Origin: Paraconiothyrium sp. Pb-2020
Lineage: Eukaryota > Ascomycota > Dothideomycetes > Pleosporales > Didymosphaeriaceae
DNA: 64,000 nucleotides
Direction: 5' to 3'
Assembly: GCA_022419385.1 (NCBI GenBank)
Contig: JAJUBI010000001.1
Span: forward strand, 5,022,001 to 5,086,000
Positions 21,994-34,279 of this stretch are shown in pieces; within the stretch, counting starts at the first letter, position 1, and each line of letters starts with the position of its first letter. Below the pieces are notes generated by a model that did not search any database, was not told where the DNA came from, and saw only the letters and a list, made by a program, of their open reading frames with translations. Both the position numbers and the translations under genes were made by a program.

Positions 21994-23651
21994 CTACAGC
22001 ACCTCACCTAGCCTCGGCTTGCCGCCCTTCCAGTCGTCCCTCTCGTAGTATCTGAAGACCAGGTCATAGCCGTCCAGATCGTGCACAATGCGATCAACCC
22101 TCTTGTAGCCCTTGATTGCATCCATGTTCTTGCTCTTCTTGGCCGTCTTCGCACCCGAAGCGACATCCTCAGAAGGCTTAGCCTCAAAGAGCGTAACGCT
22201 GAAACGTCCGGGCTTGAAAATACGAACAACATGGTCAACTATGTCCGAGGTCTCGCGGCCAGTCTGATGCGCAGGGACATTGGTCTCGAACGAGGCGTAG
22301 GAGCACTGCGGCTCAGGCGTCACATGCACGGTGAAGTAGTGCGTGGCGTCGGAGCCCTTCTTAGTACCTACAGGAGCGCCGCCTGGAGCTGGAATAACGC
22401 CGTTGGCAGAGAAGCCACAGGGTGTGAAGAGGTATGCGTCAATGCGAGCGTCGGGGTACTTCGAGGTAGGGTAGACATCGGCCAGCCCACAGGTTTCGGA
22501 AACGACTGTTCCCAAAGTGTGGCCCTCAGTGGTCAGCTCCTCTGGGAAGGTAAGCGGGTCATCTTCATCCGAATTGAAGCCAGAATGATCAGAAGAGGTT
22601 TGCTCAAAAACATCGAAAGATGAGTCTGTGTGGTTGGTGTTGAGAATGGTGGAACCACCCAGACTCTCGGGATGCTCCTCTGGGATGGATCCAAGGGATT
22701 GAATAGCATTCTTACGAGCCTCACGAGTCTTTTGGAGATAACGACCTTCCGCGACCGCACTCGCGTCCTCGAGATAGAATTGACGGGCGTTCTTCTCATC
22801 GAGGTCAGTCATGAGGATCTCCAGCGTCTCGTCTTCTTCTTCGTCCGTCATAGTCTCGGGAAGTAGCTTCTGAGGGTAACTCATGACCTTGGTCTCCGTC
22901 TCGACGATCTCTCGTTCCGGACTGGGAGGTGGCGTCAAAGTCGTATCAGGGCCAGTAATGTAGAGGTACCAGTGCTCGCCGTTCATCTTGCCAATCATGT
23001 AAGCACTGCCACCCTGGAATCGCTGGTCCAAGTATGCGACTTCGTCACGCCAACTGCGGTGAGGGCCTCGCTGCTCGTCTGGAAAGAGAAAGTTCTTCCT
23101 GCTGTAGAAGACGCGGTATGGCGTGGCAGCGGCGGCGATACCCTTGGTGGGCTGAGGAACCACATGTGGAAAGCCTGCCTCTAGAGCGGCGATCTCCAGA
23201 AGGCGAGGCAGACCCCAGAGCAAAGTCGTCGTGCCACAGGTCTTCAGCACCACTTTATGTGGAAAAACGAAGAAGCTCGACTCCGAGAGAAGGTACGCAT
23301 CCACGTGTTCGGATTCGATGACGGAAAGGACCTTGCAATTGACAAGGTCAAGCATCTCCTTCCAGACCTCAGCAGACACCTTCTTGAGACCGAGCGGCCC
23401 AGCCTGACCAGGCAGGTCGGTGGCAGAAGCGCTGAACCATACTTCTAGGAGTTTCTCGGGCCCTACGATTCTTAGCATAAGTGCCATGATAAAGTGCACG
23501 GGAAAGTAGTCGTACCTTCAAAAGCATTGGTAGAATCAAGGTCGATGGTAGCTTCCTTATTGATCGTCAGATGGGGAGTGCCAATGTGCGACGACGGAGA
23601 CGCAGTGTAGTGCTTGGGGATATCGACAGTAGCGACCATCTCTTGTTCCAT
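21994..23651 (-). CDS. SPE2: S-adenosylmethionine decarboxylase proenzyme
   Basis: Makes decarboxylated AdoMet, the aminopropyl donor for spermidine and spermine. Exons 23651..23516 and 23462..21994 join in phase to 534 aa; the intron is 53 nt. The joined N-terminus reads NAFEGPEKLLEVWFSAS, a conserved AdoMetDC start. The self-processing site is LLSESSFFVF; by homology cleavage at Glu106-Ser107 turns Ser107 into the pyruvoyl cofactor. A conserved KTCGTTTLL with the catalytic Cys follows. The protein carries fungal-type insertions, for example the acidic linker around DEEEDETLEI. An alternative Met lies at 23639. Confidence 0.95.
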
Positions 23652-25626
23652 CGACGTGCAAGCACACTGTTCGGCTAGTCTCGGTCTATGGCTTGATCTT
23701 CAGCAGAAAGCAGTCGACTGGCTTGTTGGCGGTGAAGCACAATCTGCCGCTCAGACAAGCAATGCGGTGCTCGCCTGAGAAGAGAAGGCCCACGGGCGGG
23801 ATAATACGTAGGGGCTGGCGGCTGCCAGCTATAATGATCGGGTGGTGATGCAAACGTCCGAATGGGCGTTAAGGAGGGCGGGCGGAGAGGGGAATGAAAG
23901 AGGCTTTGCGCCGGGAAATGTTGTCAGGCGGTTGTAGTCCTCGCGCGACTAGATTCCGATACCCTGAGGAAGTATCGGGTCCAGCAGACGAGAGGATCTG
24001 CTCGTGGGGTACAAAAGGTGGTAGTTGAAGGAGGGAGAATAAAGCGTGTTATCGGGGCCTTTGTTATGGTCAGTACGATTTCTAGGAGATTGCTGTCCGT
24101 CAAACAGTCGTGTTTGCTGTAGGCGTCGCGTGGGTCGGGCTCACTTTGCGGGCTTGGACAGGAATCGCACGAGGTCTTCTTGGGGCATGAAAACCGGTGG
24201 TGGCGAGTCGAGGTGTGGGCTGCGGGCTGCTAGAGCCTAGGCAGTATGGTTGCGCGTACGGAGTAGGTTTGCCAGCTTGAAGACTGCGAAGTGGTGTTGT
24301 GGGCGTGGGCAATGGCTGCTGAAGCGGACGGTCAACTGGGCGTTGGTGAGCGGTCTGCACGTAGAAAAGTGGCGGGACGCATCTGAGAGCTGCAGAAGGT
24401 GTTGTGTCCATCGGAGGTACTTACAGTTGATGCTTGCGACAAGCTCCCGGTGGTCTTGGTGGTCGCGGCAAGTGTACGTGAGTGATGTTGGGGGTGAAGT
24501 CGAATTTTCGCGCAGGCAGGTGCGTCTGATGAGCGATATTTTGCTACTACCAACTACGTAACCGACACCGCGAGCGACAGCGCAGACGCCGACCAATCCG
24601 CGGCCGCTTCTTCCAAGGCAGTTAGGCCGCAGATAGGCCAGGAACCCCCAAACCGCCCCGCCATGCTTGGGCTGCGATGCCCGAACATCGTTCGATCGCG
24701 TGGATAGGTTGGCTGCGTGGTGCTCTCGGTCTCTACGGGTACTTCCAGCTCCTGGTTTGCGCCCATGCAGGTGCCATTCGTACCAAGTCCTCAACTGCGT
24801 GGCATGGGAGAAGAGTTCAAGTGTATAAATAGTAATACTATACATGCATAAACAGAATAATATATAGGTACCCAACAACGCTGTTCCCGGTCCATAGCTG
24901 GTGCTCCTTCGCCTTGGCGCTACTTAAGCAGACGCTGCGGACGGTCATCGCACCTCCGAACGCTTGTGTTCGTTCAATGTGACGACCGTGATTCCTTCCA
25001 TGCGCAAACCGGAGCTTGCCTCTTCTTCAGAACATACAAATCTCTGGTCGACCCTGCATCGCCCTACTACTAGCGTACGAGTCCACCGCGCCTACGGCTC
25101 AAGCCGTCGTCATCTTATAGTGTAATACAAGCACTCATATTATCACTAGTCGCACGAACCAGTCCATGACCGTATTATTTGAACTTTGATAAGACAACGC
25201 TGGCTGAACGGTCGCAATGCGGTGCAAACGCAGGGCTGGCGCGGCTTGTCGCAAGAAAAATCCGCAATGCATTACTTGTAGGTACTCTGTTTCTATGAGC
25301 CTGTATCCTCGTGTACGTCCTTTGGTATATACCCGCCTCATGATCCGAACTCTTGTCCTCGTCGCCGCGTGTTTGATAGTTTCTGGCATCTTTCTCGTCG
25401 ATCCTACCGTACTACTGCCGATGCTCCCCATGCACATGCATATCCATCCTGCGTCCAGCCCACCGGCACTACTGCATCGCTACCACTGCTCAACCCTCCC
25501 TTTGCAAATCAGTTGCTCTGCTAATGGTCCCTCCGGCGCATATACCTGCTATATACACCATAGCAACATCCCATATACCTATAGCAGCTTTCCACGGCTT
25601 TTATTCTGTGCCCACGACATCATTGC
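23652..25626. other. Intergenic region with a possible small unrecognised minus-strand gene
   Basis: About 2 kb. On the minus strand around 24560-24140 there is a donor gtaagt (about 24433), an acceptor ctctcag, and an ATG at about 24384 opening MRPATFLRA, like a mitochondrial presequence; a nearby frame reads RPLTNAQLTVRFSS. Further down lies MPQEDLVRFLSKPAK before a stop. These pieces could be exons of a small mitochondrial protein, perhaps with another one-base loss, but I cannot assemble or identify it. The remainder shows nothing. Confidence 0.3.
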
Positions 25627-27846
25627 CTAAGCCGGAAGGTTGGATGTGGCCCGGAAAGCGGCTCCTCCGTGCGATTGAAAGTACTCGCGCATGTCGAGGA
25701 CAAGCAGGTCGGGCGCTTCCCACGCCGGAAGCGCAGCAGTCCTTTGATGTCGCTTCACCCAAGCGATATTCCATGTCGCGCTTCCCCACATGACCGGTGT
25801 AGCTTTGTCGTGCTTGGTACTTTGCGCCCGAAAGGAACTAATGCCGAGGGGCACCGGGCAGTGCGATGTGGAAAACGGACATGTCGGCGTGGTGTCAAGT
25901 TGCGCGCGCCTCAGCCAGCGAAGGGAGGCTTCCTGCATGGAAAGATCCAAAAGTCAGCAAATTACAGATCCAGAGCATGCATGCCGCACTGCTCTTGTGT
26001 AGACAAGTAAGTACAAGTGGACAGCAAGGGTACGTACCGGTCCAGGTAACCATTGCACTACGTCGTATTGAGTCAGCTCAGAATTGTCCACTTCATACAT
26101 TGCATGTACGTACTCATCGTCCAATTGAGTACTTCCGTAGCCGACCATGAGTACACTCCCGAATTCGCTGCGCCCTCCCGTGGATTCGATGGTTGTTCTA
26201 TATCTTGAGCGGGGATCGAAGATCGGAACGCAGTTTCCACCGACGAGCGATCATGATGCGAGTTCTGTTGCTCTAGTTCAATGGGAGACAGAAAAGGTGA
26301 ACGCGGTCGTGACGTGATTGGTTCCAGGGATGGAGGTGCCTGGGTGTGTATCACATCGAGCAGACCAGCGAGAAGTCCAACCGGTGAGTCGCAGAATGAG
26401 AATGCGATGGTTTGGGGCCGATAAGTATAGAGACCCGCAAATGTAGGGCCCGATGGCTTTTGGAGCCTTTGTGGACCTTTGATCAAAGGTTCATCTGCTG
26501 AGCCCGGTCTGGATGCACCATGGACCTCGGAAGGGACATATCCAAAACTCAGCGAGGTTACGCTAGCTTTTGTGATTTTTGCAAGTTGATACTTCACGAA
26601 TGAGACAGGGTTTTGATGTAATGTCGGCTCTGCAAAGGTAGGATTCGCGGTGTGAACAGAAATGCAGCTTTGTGGGTGGTTCAAGGCTAAGGCCCGACAG
26701 ATATCAAAGCCCCTATGTCATGGTCAGTGGTCAACGATCTTATTGTCACCGGCTTACACGCTTACCAACCAGTGCCATGGGCAACGTAGCGGTCGTAACC
26801 CAACCGCTTCATGAGCTTGTTGAACACTTTTGCAGTGTGCTCCAAGCCAAAGGTTTCAGACGAGCTCGCATCACTAAAACCGAATCCCGGTATGCTCGGA
26901 ACGACGACATCGAAGGCCTGTTGCGCGCCATCTCCAAAACTTGGTAGCGACTGAGGCTTCGTGAGCGCGTCGATGATCTTCTGGACCTCTATGAACGAGG
27001 AAGGCCAGGTGTGGCAGAAGAGAAGTGGGATAGCATGCCGATGTATTGAGCGCTTGTGCACAAAGTGTATGCGCAGTGACTGAACTTGATCTTCATTGTC
27101 GGGTGATGGCAGGTTGATGGTAGTGCGGTACTGAGGGAGTGAAGTGTTGAGGTGCGCCTCTTCAGCCCGCCACTGGTAGCGCTCCAGCCTATATGTGAGT
27201 CAGTATAAGCTCATGGAAGGCGCTGCCTGACCCAGGATGTGTGCGACAATGCGGCGTGCTTGTGTTATTCATAGGAGGGGATTTGAAGCCTCCAAATCTG
27301 ACTCGTCGCCTATCGATGGACGTGGTGAAGCGATGGGAAGGAGTTTAGCAGGGTGGAAGTCGCGCTCGCGCTGTGTCGTCTTGAAGCAGGGAAGCCACCA
27401 TTACCACCCCCCATGCAGCGAAGCCGCGACCGTGTACGTTCTCCTTCATCCCATCGCCACTCCGAACGTAAGAAGCAGTCGGTTCAAGCCGTTGACTCAC
27501 CAGTAATCCAACAGAGGTTCTCTGTATAACTTAGCCGCTTTTTGGAGCTTTAAACTTCATTTGCATCTGTACTCACAGCACAGTCTTGGGCGTGCCTAAG
27601 TCCCACCGTCTCTGCTCCGGCAACTCCAGCTCCCTCGGTAAACGTGTCAGTTCCAGTTTTTTCTTTGTCAATTCAAGGTATTTGGAAGACACCTGGATGC
27701 CCATGGTGTCAGCAGATCAAGAACTTATAGGTCTGGTATGACTTTGGATGGAACCCTTGAATTGAGAGACATACATGCATCGAATACGGCGTCACCTCCT
27801 CCACGGCACCAGCCTCGATCGCGATATTAACATTACCTTCACCCAT
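25627..27846 (-). CDS. Epoxide-hydrolase-like alpha/beta hydrolase with altered active site, seven exons
   Basis: Exons 27846..27775, 27692..27577, 27529..27501, 27188..26766, 26712..26114, 26057..26038 and 25932..25627; about 521 aa. The N-terminus matches the EHN domain (LPEQRRWDLGTP, LLDYW, YQWRAEEAHLN). The hydrolase core has VVVPSIPGFGFSD, and the C-terminus has PVMWGSATWNIAWVKRH, LPAWEAPDLLVLDMREYF and HGGAAF. The motif that normally holds the nucleophilic Asp (GxDWG) reads HGTGWG, with Gly at codon 26770-26768, and the HGxP oxyanion motif reads HTWP. The protein may be inactive or do different chemistry. Phase at the second donor closes only if one G is missing (ctgtgagt for ctggtgagt). 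Confidence 0.85.
27571..27580 (-). other. Apparent 1-nt deletion at a splice donor
   Basis: Joining TPKTVL to LYREPLLDYW needs phase 0, but the only donor, gtgagt, leaves phase 2. One missing G at the exon-intron boundary resolves it and the sum of all exons then divides by three. Confidence 0.5.
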
Positions 27847-28439
27847 AGGAGTGACAGAAAAGATTCGATTGGGACAATTAGAAGCTCATGTATAACGTAA
27901 GGAGAGGTCGATATGCTGCACCGCAGAACAAAGCACAAGCTTCGAAGATACCTTTAGAGGTACAAAGTCACGACGATGCCAAAGCACGGGAAAGCTCCAC
28001 TATTTGGAAGCCCATCTCTGCCTTCCGCAATGGCATAACCGATAAGCACAGCGCTAGTAGTGACGCGTTTTACATCAGGGTCCAGACGGCCTGGAACTAA
28101 GCATAGGGGTACCCGAAGGACACGCAACCTGTTCGATTGTTGTTGTTGGCCGCTTGGGCGAGTAACTTGTCAAAAAGAAAAGCCCTAGCCGGCGATAGGC
28201 TAGTTCGAGCGGGTAATACTCGCCACAGTGGCGGTGCACAGCCACGCCAATTGGACCCTGATCTGCAACATGTTACACATTTCCTGTAACCGATTGATTC
28301 TACGTGGACCCAGATCTTCAATCACCTCTCTACCGATGTACATATACGTGATACTGTAGAACCACTATTCGGAAAGGGTAGCTGAGCCCCCGGCTATACG
28401 CGTCCACTCTTCCAGGATCCTCACGCCCTGGTAACGTTC
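27847..28439. other. Intergenic region
   Basis: Promoter of the epoxide-hydrolase-like gene and 3' flank of HID1. Nothing else recognised. Confidence 0.5.
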
Positions 28440-31388
28440 TTAAATCTCTCTAACCGTACTCGGCCTCTCCCCGGAATTGCCACCTCCCGTTGCAGCTCCT
28501 TGCGCCATCTGAGTGGCCCGGTCCCTCAAATTAAGGCTCCCAATCCTCTGCACGATCGTGCTACCCACGGCGTCCACGGCGCCTCGGGGCGCTAGCAAAC
28601 TCGGCGCCTGGGCCGCCGCCTCCTGCACCTTGAACAACCGAATGCTCGTGTTGTTCCACACGCCCGCCGTGCCCTTGGACACCAGCATTTCGCCTGCGAA
28701 GATGAAGCCCCAGAGAAGGGACTCGTACCAGCCCATGGAGAGGGGCGACCACTCGAAAGAGTAATTTTTCAAGGGGGAGGGTTCGATGCCGCGGATTTCA
28801 CTTTCGCGGATGGTCCTTAGTGCGGCTGCTGTGTCGGCGGTTGAGGAGCCTGTGTTGGGGATTTTGGGGCCCAATTCGGATATCAGCATGAGAATTGTGT
28901 GCAGTGGCAACTCTGGGAGCCAGCTTTCGATCTGAAGGAATGATCAGCGTTGTTCGCACATTTTAGCATCGTCAGCTTACCCATGCAGCGGAAGGCGCGA
29001 AGAACTCAGCCGTGCCTAATGCAGGAGTTGCAATGCTGCTGAGGCTAGCCGTGCTGTTCTGCCGCGAGAAGGCAGGTTGACCAACAGGCATCTTTCCACG
29101 TGCTTTCTCAGACATTCCTCGTAATTGCAGGGGTACCGACTCGTCTATTGATGATGCTATCGAGCCACTCCTGGAAGCGCCTGAGGGCGCATGTACAGGT
29201 GATTGCGGAGTCGCGGGTGGTTGGTGATCCTCAGCATCAGAATCGTCATCGTCACCGATGGCGAAAGCACTGCTCTCCTCAGGAACGTTGCTCAACGTAG
29301 GAGTACGTGTCATAGTCGGACTCCTCATGCTGTCGATCGAATCCGCTCGTGGGCGTTCCCCGCTGTTCTCTTTCTTCAACTGGTTCTGGCGTTCGATCTC
29401 TTCTTGTCCACTTTCCAAGGTAAAGTTTCGGAGCGCTTGAAACCGTTTTCGTGACCTTACGATGGCATAAACCAGGTTGGGGTTATCTTCTAGACTATCA
29501 GTCACGAGCTTTTTGCTGGAGGAGTCGACTTACGTTGGTATTGGTGCTCGATTATCGCATTCAGCGCTTCAAGTAAAGATTGCAACAGCGTGTGATTGGC
29601 ATCATTTGCAAACAGAAAGCTGGGCGACGACATTGACGCAAATAGTTGAAGGAGTTTTGAACTCGGAGCTCTGCCCAAGTTTTGAACGTGGGGAGCGATA
29701 TTTTGGATTATGGCTAACAACGCTGGATAGATGGCATCCAGCTTCCCTTTGCTAGTTGTGAGTAGGGTATAAATCGACTGTGGTTTGTCAGTAGTGTATG
29801 AGTATATGAAGGTTCAATCCTTACTGTGATAAGATAGTCAGCATAGGTGCCATGGAAGTTGGTGATCCGGATGCTGGCTGGTAACGACTCTTGGCCCTCG
29901 AATGTCTTGTTCAAGCTCTTGCCAAAATGAGACTCCACGCTCAAAGTTTGTAGTACAAAAATGCACATCCTTACTAGACCTTGCTTGGTAGGGTCGTTGC
30001 GTTGATCGATGGCATAATACAATACCAGAACGACAAAGTCATGTGCTCTGTCGGTATCGATGATGAAGGACCGGAAACGCTTGTTACACTGCAAAGTTTC
30101 CCAGAAAAGCATGATCATCTCAGGTGCCCATGTCAGCGACTTGTGGCTTCCGGGAAGGTATGTAGACGTCGCTTGTAGCTAGATCTAATCAGCAGGCGCA
30201 GAAAGTCACGACGCGTGGCAGACAAACCGGTTGGTTCAGTATCCTTGTCATTCCATCGACCAGAAATTGGAAGTCTTGCGGCCGATGCAAACGTCCAAGG
30301 AAATATCGGAAAGAATTCCGCGGTGGTGTTCCGGTACCTGGTTCCGGGATAGGATAGAGTATAAGGACCAGCAACAACTGTAGACAGTATGTGACGAGGA
30401 TCTGTTTCTGGTCTTTGAATACGACATGGTCGTAGGGCACTCGCCACGAAGCGGGATTATATTTCAGAGTCTGTCAGGTGTCAGGCGGCAGATAATGATT
30501 GGATGCTTGGAAAAACACATACAGTATTCAGCAGTGAGCAGAGAACAGACAGCACAACTTGTTTATCGGAACAAGTTGCCATGTACGTTATTGCTTTGAC
30601 ACCCGTTACGGGCAGTACATTTGCGGACATGTACATGGATTTGCTTGCCAGAGTCAGAAGAAGTCGAAGGATTTCGGTCCTGTTGTTCTCAAACTCCTTT
30701 GTAGAGGCAGTGGGCGTGTTGCAACCCACGCCGCTCTGCCAAATCGCATACGTGACCTTGTTCTTGCCGGTAGGCACCTTGGGGAGGGTAAAGTCGGAGA
30801 AGAACAGCAAGTCGATCAGGGTGTCGATGATGTCCTCGGCCAGCGGCTTCGCCTGCTCGAACTCGGGTTCATGTTCAGTGGGCGTCTGCTCGGGGTCGGC
30901 CTCGTCGAAGAGCACCTCGGTTCGCAATTGGCCGCGGCGGCTGCGCTTTCGGCGGGCGCCCCAGAAGAACTTGTCTTCCCAGGCACCGAGGTGATCGGCC
31001 TCATAAAGGAAGGGCAGTATACGGGTGAGCACGCGTATGCAGTTGAGAGCATCGCGCTCGGGCGCAATCTCTGGGTCGGGGAAGGAGGGGTGGTTGCGCA
31101 GCACGCAGAGGCGCGACGTCACGGCGAGGATAAGCGTCTCAAGGTTTGCGAGGTTGCTGTCGCGCCTGCGGCGGATGTCAGCGGGCGAGAACAGCGAAAA
31201 GACATCCTCAGTCGACTCGGGCAGCTCCCAAAACTACATCAGGAGGAGCCGTCAGTATGTTTGGCTATGGGCATGCGAGTGCGAGAGCTTACGCCGGTCC
31301 AGTATGTGTCGTCAGCGGGAATCTGCTTGGGCTCCGCCAGGCGGAAGATGCCCTGCTTAAAGCTGAGCTTGGAGTCGGACGCGCCCAT
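28440..31388 (-). CDS. HID1: HID1-family protein (high-temperature-induced dauer-formation protein 1)
   Basis: Large peripheral Golgi protein family; in animals HID1 acts in sorting at the trans-Golgi, and fission yeast members bind a ubiquitin protease. Seven exons, 31388..31293, 31233..30523, 30470..30228, 30178..29825, 29777..29534, 29489..28981 and 28931..28440, join perfectly in phase to 882 aa. The start MGASDSKLSFKQGIFRLAE is conserved and MGASDS fits N-myristoylation, as reported for the family. Further landmarks are FWELPES, NHPSFPDPEIAPERDALNCIRVLTRILPF, KYNPASWRVPYDHVVFKD, ALLAIIQNIAPHV and the end IESWLPELPLHTI. A Ser-rich linker precedes the last exon. Introns are 44-59 nt. Confidence 0.93.
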
Positions 31389-31864
31389 GGGAGGTTTGTG
31401 CCATCAGCCAAGCATCGCAGCCGGTGGTTGTGGAGTGTCTGCTCGGTGGAACGGCCGTCGGGGCTGGGCTATTGATCGCTGCATGCAAACACCTGGACAC
31501 CTGGGCACCCCACAGCTCACATGAGCGCGCGCTTCGACGCGACACGCAACCACGTCACCCATCCATGCTACTTGATTGCTATCTCCCATCTCTACACGAC
31601 ACGAAACGATCGAAATCAATCCGGTTGTTCGCATGGTTGGTGACTCTGCTTACTAACCAGGGTCTTGGCAAATCGCCACCTGCCTTTCATCATCTCCATG
31701 CCGCCCACCACACCCGCTCAACACCCAAAGCGCCGCTCGACTGCGAATCTCTACCCTGTAAAACTCCCTTACAGGTACCTCTCGCCTTGCTCCGCGTCGG
31801 AGCGTCGCGCTCTGCAACCTCCCGCTCGACGCTGTAGACTACGCAGGTTGAGAGCGCCGTAACG
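31389..31864. promoter_or_regulatory. Divergent promoter, HID1 / XPB
   Basis: 476 bp between outward-facing start codons. No additional gene; CT-rich tracts occur towards the XPB start. Confidence 0.5.
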
Positions 31865-34279
31865 ATGCCGCCCAAAAAGCGCAAAAACGAGGTCGCGGTC
31901 GACGATGTTGACGGGAAGGAGTGGTCTGGCGGAGAACTGAGTGATGCCGATACCTTCAAAAAGCTCGAGAACAAGTTTTCTCTGGCCGGTGCACATCAAA
32001 AGCAACGATACCATGCCGACGGTGCCTCGGGGCTCTTCAAGAACGATCAGATCGGCCAGCCCCTCAAACCAGATCATGCCAACCGACCCATGTGGGTGGT
32101 CGAGGACGGCAAGATCATCTTAGAGTCGTTCAGCCCTCTGTTCCCCGAGGCGCAGGATTTCCTCATCAACATCGCTGAACCCATTTCGCGTGTCTCGAGG
32201 ATGCACGAGTATACCTTGACTGCTCATAGCCTTTTTGCCGCCGTCTCCGTTGGTCATAACCCAGAAGAGATCATCAACAGACTAGAAAAGTATTCTAAAG
32301 CTGTCCTAAGCTCCAGCGTGGTCAACTTCATCAAGAAGTCATCTGCGGCCTACGGAAAAGCCAAAATCGTCCTGAAGAAGACCCTTTCCTACATCGAGAG
32401 TGATGACCCTGCATTATTGCGCCAACTGTTGCAGGATCCCGTTATTTCAAGCAGCCTAGCCGACAGCAACGCCACATTGATCACAGAGGCGGCCCCAAAG
32501 CTTGGCGGGATGATGATTCCAGGCACCAAAATGGCTGCTGGTGCCAATCAAGTTGCACAACCCGAACCTGCTGCCGAAGAGTCGCAAGCACCTAATGACA
32601 TGATTGCTACACTGCGAGAAGACGATGAAGAGGAGGAGGAAGAAGTCCAAGTTCATTCTTTTCAAATCAGAAGTGAGACGCGCGAGGCCGTCATCAAGCA
32701 GTGTTGGGAGATCGGCTATCCATTGACTCAGGAATATGACTTCAACAATGATACCGTGAACCCAAACCTTGACATCGATCTGAAGCCCCACGCGCAGATC
32801 CGATACTACCAGGAGAAAGCTTTAAGTAAGATGTTCTCCAACTCGCGAGCCCGATCCGGCGTCATCGTCCTCCCATGCGGTGCTGGTTAAACGCTTGTTG
32901 GTATTACAGCCGCTTGCGGTGTGAAAAAGTCCTGCATAGTCCTCTGTAACAGCACCATGTCGGCGCTGCAGTGGCGAGCGGAATTCTTGAAATGGTCGAA
33001 CATCAACCAAGAAGACATTGCAGTCTTGACTTCTCTAGAAAAGAATGTTTTCCCTCACTCCGCAGGTATTCTAGTGACGACGTATCACATGCTCGCTGCC
33101 TCGGGAAAACGTGCTCACGATACGGCCGCCGCACTCAAATTCATCCAGGAGCGGGAATGGGGCTTGCTCATCGCTGATGAAGTCCACATCATTCCTGCTG
33201 CAATGTTCAAGAAGGTCACTTATTCGGTGGCATCCCACTGTAAGTTAGGCCTAACAGCAACGTTACTTCGAGAAGACGACAAGATTGGAACCTTGAACTT
33301 TCTCGTTGGACCGAAGCTCTACGAAGCGAACTGGCAAGAACTTTCCCAGCAAGGCCACATCGCCAAGGTACAATGCGCCGAGGTCTGGTGCAGAATGACT
33401 CCAGAATTTTATCAAGAGTGGCTCAATACCGCGGGTGCCAATAGCCCTAAGAAGCAGTTGCTCGCTGTTCTGAATCCATACAAGTTCCAGGCTTGTCAAT
33501 TCCTCATCGACTATCACGCAAAGCGCGGTGACAAGATCATCGTCTTCTCTGACAATGTGTATGCATTAGAGAAGTACGCACTAAAGCTGGTGCACCCATA
33601 TATTCATGGTGGCACTAGCCAAGGAGAGCGACTCGAAATTCTAGAGAACTTCCAGCACAACGAAAGAATTCATACTGTCTTCCTATCGAAGATCGGTGAT
33701 ACGAGTCTCGACCTACCTGAAGCGACGTGTCTAATCCAGATCAGCTCCCATTACGGTTCTCGTCGTCAAGAGGCACAAAGGCTCGGCAGGATCCTTCGGG
33801 CGAAGCGGCGAAACGATGAAGGCTTCAACGCTTTCTTCTACTCGTTGGTTTCAAAGGATACAGATGAGATGAGCTACGCTGCCCGACGGCAGACGTTTCT
33901 TGTCGACCAAGGCTACGCTTTCAAGATCATCACCAAGCTCGAGGGCATCGAGAACCGTAACGATCTATTTTTCCGAACTTTGGAGGATCGAAAGGAGCTA
34001 CTAACCGAGGTTTGTCTTGCCAAAGAATCAGATGCCGCAGAAGAGAAGATCGCAGGCGACACGTTCTCCATGAACCTCAACAGACGCAAAAAGGGCGGCG
34101 CACGGCGTACCGCGGGCACGCTTGCCGACCTGTCTGGTGGCGCCGGCATGTCGTACATCGAGTACAACAAGTCTAAGAACAAGGAGCTTACCAAGAGCAA
34201 GGGCGTCAAGAATAGCTTCATCCGCAAGCTCAACAGCAGCCACACGAACTCTAAGAAGAAAAAGGCCGCCGGTGAATAA
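31865..34279 (+). CDS. SSL2: TFIIH DNA helicase/translocase XPB (Ssl2), interrupted by a stop at the Walker A lysine
   Basis: 3'-5' helicase-family translocase of TFIIH, essential for promoter opening and nucleotide excision repair. No intron; 805 codons including both stops' span, matching the family length of about 780-850. The N-terminal domain includes HMWVVEDGKIILESFSPL-like sequence, then RYYQEKALSKMFSNS. The nucleotide site reads PCGAG, then TAA at 32888-32890, then TLVGITAAC, so the codon for the catalytic Lys of GAGKT is replaced by a stop. Downstream everything is intact: DEVH box, GLTATLLREDDKI with the RED motif, IVFSDNVYAL, YIHGGTS, DLPEATCLIQISSHYGSRRQEAQRLGRILR. AAA to TAA is a single change. 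Confidence 0.93.
32888..32890 (+). other. In-frame TAA replacing the Walker A lysine codon of XPB
   Basis: Context ggt-taa-acg where the family requires Gly-Lys-Thr. The only GT-AG pair around it would make a 24-nt intron and delete the P-loop, so splicing does not rescue it. Confidence 0.85.

Noticed and set aside
24237..24878. 213-codon minus-strand frame starting MLGTYILFCL
   Set aside because: Apparent hydrophobic start then no domain; it runs through likely introns and UTR of a possible small gene in other frames.
31690..31974. Minus-strand frame over the HID1/XPB promoter and XPB start
   Set aside because: It overlaps the conserved XPB N-terminus and has no recognisable features, so it is a shadow.
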